Positions 1 to 5,030 of a stretch of 5,399 nucleotides of DNA are shown one piece after another. The notes beneath the pieces are model-generated. The model searched no databases. It saw only the letters and a program-made list of their open reading frames with translations, and was not told the origin of the DNA. A program made the position numbers and the translations under genes. The stretch lies in NCBI GenBank assembly GCA_009700815.1, contig WLLG01000176.1, positions 1-5,399 of the forward strand, in the 5' to 3' direction. Each line of letters opens with the position of its first letter. Within the stretch, counting starts at the first letter, position 1. The DNA comes from Actinomycetota bacterium (GTDB taxonomy: Bacteria; Actinomycetota; Acidimicrobiia; Acidimicrobiales; Microtrichaceae).

Positions 1-1140
1 CCAGGCTGCTGCGGGAACGGACTGAGTCTCGAGTACCGCTTGCTGCCCCACCCCAACGAATGCTGTTGGTTGTGTAGTTGCAACCTCGGACCCCAAATCG
101 ATAGTTGCCGTGCTGCTCACTCCGTCGGGTGATTGGGTCGTAAGAGTGAACTCGCCATCTGCCGAGTCAGCCATTGCAGACTTGACCTGCTCGAGTGAGT
201 TCACATCAACCCCGTTGACCTGAAGCAAGGTTGACCCTTCTATGAGCCCGGCTGTAGCGGCTGCACCGTTGGCCGGAGAACCCCCAACGAGGATCTGATC
301 TCCGTTGTCTAGAACGTCGATGTCCTCGCCCACGGTTCCGATGATCTTGACCCGTGTCGAGAGATCGATTGGGATGACGACCCGCTGCCCATCTCGCACA
401 ACCTCAAAGTCAACTTTTCCTGCATCGGCTGCGCTGACTTGGGTCCGAAACTCGTCGAAGCTCGAGATCTCCGAGCCGTTAAATCCAACGACTTCATCTC
501 CGGTGCGCACTCCAGCCTGCTGCGCTGCGCCACCTTGGGTGAGTTCGCCAACCTGCCACCGACCCCCATCGGGACCACCAATGAACGCGAACTGGATAAA
601 GAGCAGAACAAAGGCAATCAAGAAGTGCATCGTCGACCCAGCAACAGCCACTCCGACTCGCTGAGAACAGGACTTCTGTCGGTAGGTTCGGGACTCCAGG
701 GCAGGGTCCACCTCTTCCATATTGCTCATCCCGATGATCTTGACGTACGCCCCTGCAGGGATCACCTTGAGCCCGTACTCGGTCTCGCCGCGTCGGAACG
801 AAAAGATCCGGGGTCCAAACCCGATGAAGAATTCGGTGACCAACATGCCGGCTCGGCGAGCCATGATGAAGTGCCCCAGCTCATGCAAGAAAATCATGAT
901 GACGATGGCTGCAACCACCACCAGCATCGACAATCCCTGTCGCATTCCGAGCAGCACCACAACGGCGACTAGACCGACTAGCCGGAGGCCTCGAGACCAC
1001 GGGCTGCCGACCACACCAGCTAGATCCTGGCGCTCTTGTTGCACCTCGGCCTCGGTCGGCTCAACCAGCACTGTGGCTCCCGTCTGCGACGCAGTTTCTG
1101 CTGGCGAACCGTCTGGCTCAGGTGATGTCGAATCGCTCAT
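1..1140 (-). CDS. rseP: Site-2 zinc metalloprotease (RseP/Rip1 family), 3' end missing
   Basis: Intramembrane protease that cuts transmembrane substrates, typically anti-sigma factors during regulated intramembrane proteolysis. It would sit in the cytoplasmic membrane. 380 codons are open to the window edge. Residues 1-50 are hydrophilic. Residues 51-95 are strongly hydrophobic and contain the HELGH zinc motif (H86, E87, H90). Next come GFGPRIF (107-113) and PAGAYVKIIGM (128-138), both typical of the family, then a hydrophobic segment at about 162-187. A PDZ domain spans about 195-260, and a second PDZ-like module about 285-350 (GLIEGSTLLQVNG, 298-310). The second catalytic motif (the N-P-x-x-D-G region) would lie beyond the window and cannot be checked. 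The usual GP..N motif after the first loop reads GSTMH here (168-172). The start is fixed by ATGA overlap with the dxr stop and a strong Shine-Dalgarno. Family assignment is firm; the substrate is unknown. Confidence 0.93.
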   Translation of the reverse strand, partial: MSDSTSPEPDGSPAETASQTGATVLVEPTEAEVQQERQDLAGVVGSPWSRGLRLVGLVAVVVLLGMRQGLSMLVVVAAIVIMIFLHELGHFIMARRAGMLVTEFFIGFGPRIFSFRRGETEYGLKVIPAGAYVKIIGMSNMEEVDPALESRTYRQKSCSQRVGVAVAGSTMHFLIAFVLLFIQFAFIGGPDGGRWQVGELTQGGAAQQAGVRTGDEVVGFNGSEISSFDEFRTQVSAADAGKVDFEVVRDGQRVVIPIDLSTRVKIIGTVGEDIDVLDNGDQILVGGSPANGAAATAGLIEGSTLLQVNGVDVNSLEQVKSAMADSADGEFTLTTQSPDGVSSTATIDLGSEVATTQPTAFVGVGQQAVLETQSVPAAAW

Positions 1141-2324
1141 ATTGTTCCTCCCGCAGAAAAGGTTTCAAGATCGAATCGCCCGGAATCGATCAACTCACTC
1201 GCAGCTTGGCGACCTTGCAGGTCGGCTTGAAGCACTGCCTCAAGCGAATCGGCAGGATCACCAGACCAAACTTGCATGGCTGCATCGATCACATCGGCTA
1301 TGGCTGCCCATCCAATGCGCCCCGCTAGAAATGCGTCAACTGCAATCTCATTCGCTGCCGACAACCAAGCAGGTGCCGTCTTGGCTGAACGTCCTGCGGC
1401 ATAGGCAAGATCGAGACAACGAAACGTTTTGCGATCTGGTGGCTCGAAGCTAAGCGAACTGATTGTCGACCAGTCCATTGACCCAAAGGCCGTGTCGATT
1501 CGGTCGGGGTAGGCCAGCGCATAGCCAATTGGCAGGCGCATATCTGGCATGGAGAGCTGAGCAATCGTGGCGCCATCAGTGAACTCGGCCATGGAATGAA
1601 CAATCGATTGCGGATGCACCACCACGTCGATCTCGTCGTAGCCAACATGGAAGAGCTCATGGGCCTCGATCACCTCGAGGCCCTTGTTCACCAAGGTCGA
1701 AGAGTCGATAGTGATCTTCGGCCCCATGCTCCAAGTCGGGTGCTTCAGTGCCGCCTCAACGGTGACCTCGCTCAACTCCTCAGAAGTCATTCCACGGAAG
1801 GGACCACCCGAAGCAGTCAGCACCAACCGAGACAACCTTGACGTACCTTCACCAGCTCGCAGGCACATATGCAGTGCGCAGTGCTCGCTATCTACAGGGA
1901 TCAGTTCGGCACCTGGGGTGTTACGAACCGCCTGCACGACTGGACCGGCGGCTATAAGTGACTCCTTGTTTGCTAAGGCCAGACGCCTGCCTGAGCTGAG
2001 CGTCGCCATTGTCACCGGTAGACCCGCAAACCCCACCACTGCGTTCACCACGATCTCGGCCTCAACAGCGAGTGCTGCTAACGCATCAGGACCAGCCTCA
2101 ATGGCAACCCCAGAGGGCAGCAACTCAGCAAGCTCGCCAACGAGTGACTCGTCAGCGACTGCAACCACTTCGGGCCGCACTGCATGAGCTTGAGCTGCAA
2201 GTTCTTTGATGGATCGGCCGGCTGCTAGAGCAACGACACGAAAACGATCAGGCTGTGCAGCGATCACCTCGAGGGTCTGTGTTCCAATTGAGCCTGTTGA
2301 GCCGAGTACTGCAACCGTCGTCAT
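1137..2324 (-). CDS. dxr: 1-deoxy-D-xylulose 5-phosphate reductoisomerase
   Basis: Cytosolic enzyme of the MEP isoprenoid pathway. It rearranges and reduces DXP to 2-C-methyl-D-erythritol 4-phosphate using NADPH and a divalent metal; it is the fosmidomycin target in the family. 395 aa, normal length. The NADPH-binding loop GSTGSIG is at 8-14 and the LANKES motif at 117-122. Metal ligands by alignment to E. coli Dxr are D145 and E147 (PVDSEH), E217, and probably E220 (KGLEVIEA). Substrate-site residues S172 (ASGGPF), H195, W198 (HPTWSMG), K214 and H243 (HPQSIVHSM) are present. The C-terminal helical domain covers about 300-395. One variation: the usual SEH(S/N)AIFQ reads SEHCALHM at 146-153. 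The ATG at 2324 gives the standard N-terminus but has no Shine-Dalgarno; a promoter close upstream may make it leaderless. Its 3' end overlaps rseP by 4 nt. The enzyme appears intact. Confidence 0.97.
   Translation of the reverse strand: MTTVAVLGSTGSIGTQTLEVIAAQPDRFRVVALAAGRSIKELAAQAHAVRPEVVAVADESLVGELAELLPSGVAIEAGPDALAALAVEAEIVVNAVVGFAGLPVTMATLSSGRRLALANKESLIAAGPVVQAVRNTPGAELIPVDSEHCALHMCLRAGEGTSRLSRLVLTASGGPFRGMTSEELSEVTVEAALKHPTWSMGPKITIDSSTLVNKGLEVIEAHELFHVGYDEIDVVVHPQSIVHSMAEFTDGATIAQLSMPDMRLPIGYALAYPDRIDTAFGSMDWSTISSLSFEPPDRKTFRCLDLAYAAGRSAKTAPAWLSAANEIAVDAFLAGRIGWAAIADVIDAAMQVWSGDPADSLEAVLQADLQGRQAASELIDSGRFDLETFSAGGTI
1146..1152 (-). promoter_or_regulatory. Shine-Dalgarno for rseP, inside the dxr 3' end
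   Basis: GGGAGGA on the minus strand ends 5 nt before the rseP ATG at 1140. It lies within the last codons of dxr, and the dxr stop and rseP start share ATGA. This supports the chosen rseP start and suggests translational coupling of the two genes. Confidence 0.85.
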
Positions 2325-2328
2325 GATG

Positions 2329-2356
2329 TTTATATGCTACCGAGGACCGGTGTCAG
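2329..2356 (-). promoter_or_regulatory. Putative sigma-70-type promoter before dxr
   Basis: On the minus strand CTGACA (2356-2351, 5/6 to TTGACA) is followed by a 16-nt spacer and TATAAA (2334-2329, 5/6 to TATAAT). Only 4 nt separate the -10 element from the dxr ATG, so transcription would start at or within a couple of bases of the start codon. This fits a leaderless dxr mRNA and the missing Shine-Dalgarno. Based on consensus match only; no transcription data. Confidence 0.5.
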
Positions 2357-2363
2357 GCACCGG
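2347..2363. repeat. Inverted repeat (hairpin) in the cdsA-dxr gap
   Basis: CCGGTG (2347-2352), a 5-nt loop, then CACCGG (2358-2363) form a perfect 6-bp GC-rich stem. No run of T follows on either strand, so it is not a classic intrinsic terminator. It overlaps the putative -35 element of the dxr promoter. It could be an operator, an attenuator or processing hairpin between cdsA and dxr, or a copy of a dispersed palindrome. Function unknown. Confidence 0.5.
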
Positions 2364-2382
2364 ACGCCACTGCTGAATCTTC

Positions 2383-4257
2383 TCAGGATGCGGACAAGGT
2401 CCACACATTGAACAACACGGTTACGAAGTAGGCGGTCGGAAGGACGAAGAGAAGGGCATCGAACCGGTCGAGCACTCCTCCGTGCCCCGGCAGTACCGAA
2501 CCCATGTCCTTGACCTTCAAGTCTCGCTTGACGAACGACTCGCACAAGTCACCGAGCGGAGCCGCCAACGCACACAACACTGCGAAGACGATGGTCCGAG
2601 GAATGCTGTCGCCGATCGGGGAGATTCCGCCGAACCCAATGATCACCACGGTGACCACCAGAGCGCTCAGCACCCCGCCGATCATGCCCTCTTGGGTCTT
2701 ATTTGGGCTTGCAGCCGAAAGCGGAGTGCTACCCATGTATTTGCCAACAAAGTACGCACCTACATCGTGGCTCACGGCGACGATGACTGCTGCTAACAAC
2801 ACGCCGATGCCCGGATTAGAAGTAAGCGCTGGGCTGACATCTTGCATCTGCTTGCCAAGGCCCAAGAAGAGGGTCGCAAACGAACCCAAAAAGCCGATCC
2901 ATAGAACCCCAAGCAAGGTCAGTCCCAGATTCGCAACCGAATGCTCTCCTGGTGCAACCCACAGGTACCACAACAGACCAGCCATAACTGCCAGACCCAT
3001 CACAATGGGAAATGCGCTCAGGCCAGAAGTAAAGGTGGCGAAGACCAAGCCAGCCACTGCAACCAGGCCGAGCAACGTGGCCGGGTTGTGGCCGCTACTC
3101 CGCACTGCTGTGAAGTATTCAAAAGCAGCGAAGGTAATGATGGCTGTTGCAAGAATGGCAGTTGGAAGGGCTCCAAGCTTGAAGCACACCAATCCCAATA
3201 TGACGAGGCCAACTCCAACGCCGATTGCGGTTCCTAGGTTGCGTTCCCCGCCAACGGAAACTGAAGCAGCCTGGTCAGCGTCACTGGGATCCGCTGAGAC
3301 ATCCCCAGATGCTGAGCCGGCTGCTGCCTGACGACGCCTTCCGGCGCCCGACCGAGGCGAATCCAACTCAGAGAAGTCTCCCTCGGGTGAGAAATCCTCC
3401 ATGGCGTCTGACGACTCAATGCCCTCGGCGCCTTCTGTTCGAGTATCCGAGAAAAACTCGTCGGCTACTGAGGCACCGCTATCGCCGCTGAGCGCACCCA
3501 GACGTGGACCATCATCTACAAGATCATCAAAGTCGGTTGCCACTTCGCGCTCACCCTCATCACGCCAACGAGGCTGATTTGAGTGAGTAGCCAAGGGTTC
3601 AGGCTCGGGTGCATCCTCGCCAATAACCACCTTGGGAACCTGCCCCGTTGGGGGCTCGGTCCAATGCGGCAGGACGAACGAGTCCTCATCAGAGTAAGGC
3701 TGCTCAGTCGCAGTCTGGTCGAACTCGTCTGGGTCAGTCATGTAGCGAGGGTCTCCGTAGGGTTCATCGCCAGCACCGGGAAATCCACTCTGGCTAGCCT
3801 GCTTGGTGCCGGCGCGATCGGTGTCGGCGCGGTCTATGTCTGCACGGTCTGTGTCGGCGCGGTCTGTGTCGGCGCGGTCTGGTTCAGGTTCTGCAGGAAT
3901 CATTCGGGCGTGACCAACTTCGATTCGATCACCGTTCTCGTCAGTTGGGCCATATCTTTCGACGGGTGGGTCGGCCCAGATGGGGCCATCCTCGGTACCG
4001 TCAAAGTCGTCGGAGTATCCGGCAGTTGCCCCATAGCGCTCAGGGTTACTCGCTGGGTCGTCCTCTGTGGTCGAAATCGTGATCTTTGGCAGATCAGCGC
4101 TGGCCGCTGGCTCATCGGGCCGGTCACCGTACTTCTTTTGGCCTCTGCGGCGACGGCGCACAACATCGCTGCGTCCGGCAGCCTCGGCTGCTTCTTGAGC
4201 CCCAATAATTCTTACGCCCTCTGTGCGACCCTCTTCAGGATCATTCTCGTCACTCAT
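2383..4257 (-). CDS. cdsA: Phosphatidate cytidylyltransferase (CDP-diacylglycerol synthase) with long N-terminal extension
   Basis: Integral membrane enzyme that makes CDP-diacylglycerol from phosphatidic acid and CTP, the precursor of the anionic and inositol phospholipids. 624 aa, about twice the usual length of roughly 270-300. Residues 1-338 are hydrophilic, very acidic and probably disordered and cytoplasmic, with a basic patch (RRRRR, 34-38), RADTD repeats (128-149) and LPHWTEPPTGQVP (196-208). The catalytic domain spans about 339-624 with some 8-9 membrane segments. SHDVGAYFVGK (496-506) and SPNKTQEG (517-524) match the family's D-x-G-A-Y and P-x-K-T-x-E-G motifs. The CDS signature is complete: S574, K577-R578, K583-D584, PGHGG 590-594, D597-R598 and D600. 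The start at 4257 (MSDEND) is chosen because AGGAGGA lies 5 nt upstream; an in-frame ATG at 4392 would overlap frr by 59 nt. A 76-bp gap follows frr. The C-terminal enzyme looks functional; the role of the extension is unknown. Confidence 0.95.
   Translation of the reverse strand: MSDENDPEEGRTEGVRIIGAQEAAEAAGRSDVVRRRRRGQKKYGDRPDEPAASADLPKITISTTEDDPASNPERYGATAGYSDDFDGTEDGPIWADPPVERYGPTDENGDRIEVGHARMIPAEPEPDRADTDRADTDRADIDRADTDRAGTKQASQSGFPGAGDEPYGDPRYMTDPDEFDQTATEQPYSDEDSFVLPHWTEPPTGQVPKVVIGEDAPEPEPLATHSNQPRWRDEGEREVATDFDDLVDDGPRLGALSGDSGASVADEFFSDTRTEGAEGIESSDAMEDFSPEGDFSELDSPRSGAGRRRQAAAGSASGDVSADPSDADQAASVSVGGERNLGTAIGVGVGLVILGLVCFKLGALPTAILATAIITFAAFEYFTAVRSSGHNPATLLGLVAVAGLVFATFTSGLSAFPIVMGLAVMAGLLWYLWVAPGEHSVANLGLTLLGVLWIGFLGSFATLFLGLGKQMQDVSPALTSNPGIGVLLAAVIVAVSHDVGAYFVGKYMGSTPLSAASPNKTQEGMIGGVLSALVVTVVIIGFGGISPIGDSIPRTIVFAVLCALAAPLGDLCESFVKRDLKVKDMGSVLPGHGGVLDRFDALLFVLPTAYFVTVLFNVWTLSAS
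3806..3880 (-). repeat. 15-bp tandem repeat within cdsA, about 5 units
   Basis: Five head-to-tail units related to GTGTCGGCGCGGTCT (plus-strand reading) begin at 3806, 3821, 3836, 3851 and 3866. Units 2, 4 and 5 are identical; units 1 and 3 differ at a few positions. On the minus strand they encode R-A-D-T-D, with one RADID and a terminal RAGT (CdsA residues about 128-151). Units are multiples of three, so copy-number change would keep the reading frame. Confidence 0.93.
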
Positions 4258-4262
4258 CACTA

Positions 4263-4269
4263 TCCTCCT
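4263..4269 (-). promoter_or_regulatory. Shine-Dalgarno that fixes the cdsA start
   Basis: AGGAGGA on the minus strand ends 5 nt before ATG at 4257. It is the strongest ribosome-binding site near the cdsA 5' end and excludes the longer in-frame start at 4392, which lies inside frr. Confidence 0.85.
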
Positions 4270-4333
4270 GGCCTTCTCACTCTGTCTTGCATCCTTGTGC
4301 TGCGGGTACACCCGAGTCACAGAATCTGCTCGG

Positions 4334-4888
4334 TTACCCCTCGAGGAGTTCCACTGTCTTGATATTGAGAGCGTCATCGATCTCCGCCTCAAACTGCTTT
4401 GTTGTTCGATCTAGCTCAGCCTCTGCACGGTGCATGTCGTCTGAGGAGATATCGCCGTCCTTCTCAAGTGCTTCAAGGTCCTTGCGAGCATCTCTGCGTG
4501 CACTTCGAACTGCTGTCCGGCCGTCCTCAGCCTTTGCCTTAACGAGCTTCACAAACTCCTTGCGGCGCTCCTCAGTTAGCGGCGGAAAAGCCAAACGCAC
4601 AGTAATGCCGTCGTTCGATGGATTCAGCCCGAGATTCGAGTTCTGCAGGGCCTTCTCAATGGCAGGCATCGACCCCTTATCGAACGGTGTGATGAAGAGC
4701 ATTCGAGCCTCGGGTACCGAGAACCCTGCCAATTGCTGCAAGGGCATCGTCGAGCCGTAGTACTCAACTGGCAGCTTTTCGACTAGGGCCGGCGTTGCCC
4801 GACCCGTTCGCACACCTGCAAACTCGGACTTTGTGTGCGTCACGGCCTTAGCCATGCGCTCAGAGGCCTCGCTTTGTACTGTCTTCAT
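4334..4888 (-). CDS. frr: Ribosome recycling factor
   Basis: Cytosolic translation factor that, with EF-G, splits the post-termination ribosome. 184 aa from the ATG at 4888, matching the usual ~185. Domain I (three-helix bundle) is formed by residues about 1-29 and 105-184, domain II by about 30-104. Hallmarks are VRTGRATP (26-33), FITPFDKGSMPAIEKAL (65-81), LGLNPSNDG (86-94), PPLTEERRKEFVKLVK (102-117) and the VRSARRDA stretch (127-134). Starts upstream in frame are GTG 4903 (adding VSDEL) and GTG 4999 (adding 37 residues with no resemblance to the family). ATG 4888 has only a weak GGTGAG about 10 nt upstream and GTG 4903 has none, so the exact start is uncertain. First gene of the minus-strand cluster; pyrH, a common upstream partner, is not adjacent here. 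Confidence 0.95.
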   Translation of the reverse strand: MKTVQSEASERMAKAVTHTKSEFAGVRTGRATPALVEKLPVEYYGSTMPLQQLAGFSVPEARMLFITPFDKGSMPAIEKALQNSNLGLNPSNDGITVRLAFPPLTEERRKEFVKLVKAKAEDGRTAVRSARRDARKDLEALEKDGDISSDDMHRAEAELDRTTKQFEAEIDDALNIKTVELLEG

Positions 4889-4986
4889 CAACTCGTCACT
4901 CACCGGAGCAAGTTTCGCACATTGAGCGGTGAAGTGCGCGACAAGATGCTCGCGACGGGCTTGATCTTTGGCTGGGAGCGCTGTTC

Positions 4987-5015
4987 TGGTCAGTGTCACA
5001 CCCGTTGTTTATTGT
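4987..5015 (+). promoter_or_regulatory. Possible promoter of the DUF222 gene
   Basis: TGGTCA (4987-4992, 4/6 to TTGACA), a 17-nt spacer and TATTGT (5010-5015, 4/6 to TATAAT). The -10 element ends 7 nt before the A of ATG 5023, so transcription would begin at about the start codon and give a leaderless mRNA. This agrees with the lack of any Shine-Dalgarno. The element match is modest; the geometry is the main support. Confidence 0.4.
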
Positions 5016-5016
5016 A
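5011..5016 (-). promoter_or_regulatory. Possible -10 element for frr
   Basis: TACAAT on the minus strand (5/6 to TATAAT). It would start transcription near 5004, giving a leader of about 115 nt to the frr ATG at 4888, or almost none to GTG 4999. I see no good -35 element at 16-18 nt spacing. It partly overlaps the LexA-type box. Weak support. Confidence 0.35.
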
Positions 5017-5030
5017 GAACATATGTTCGA
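5015..5030. promoter_or_regulatory. LexA/SOS box between frr and the DUF222 gene
   Basis: TAGAACATATGTTCGA contains a 12-bp perfect palindrome, GAACATATGTTC (5017-5028). It matches the actinobacterial SOS box TCGAAC-N4-GTTCGA at 11 of 12 specified positions and closely resembles the Bacillus LexA consensus CGAAC-N4-GTTCG. It includes the ATG of the plus-strand gene (5023-5025) and abuts both candidate -10 elements, a position where a bound repressor would block transcription. LexA binding is inferred from the motif. Confidence 0.75.

Noticed and set aside
1..1140. Suspected frameshift in rseP
   Set aside because: Reading the minus strand codon by codon gives 380 uninterrupted codons to the window edge; the gene is only cut by the window.
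722..1453. Long plus-strand open frame (243 codons) across the rseP/dxr junction
   Set aside because: It lies antisense to two well-recognised genes, has no known motif or ribosome-binding site, and its composition follows the complementary strand.
2504..3331. Plus-strand open frame (275 codons) opposite the CdsA membrane domain
   Set aside because: Antisense shadow of cdsA; the sequence is Pro/Thr/Ala-rich with no family resemblance.
4303..4314. Small inverted repeat CGGGTACACCCG in the frr-cdsA gap as a terminator
   Set aside because: The stem is only 4-5 bp with a tiny loop and no T-run follows; the genes most likely share a transcript.
3583..4362. Plus-strand open frame (259 codons) with hydrophobic, V/C/G-rich repeats
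   Set aside because: It is the mirror of the acidic CdsA tail and its 15-bp repeat; the minus-strand frame has the Shine-Dalgarno and connects to a complete enzyme.
4258..4392. Longer cdsA starting at ATG 4392
   Set aside because: It would overlap frr by 59 nt and has no ribosome-binding site; ATG 4257 has AGGAGGA at ideal spacing.
4889..4999. frr starting at GTG 4999 with a 37-residue extension
   Set aside because: The extension does not resemble RRF N-termini and no Shine-Dalgarno precedes it. Kept only as an alternative, because a -10-like element lies just upstream.
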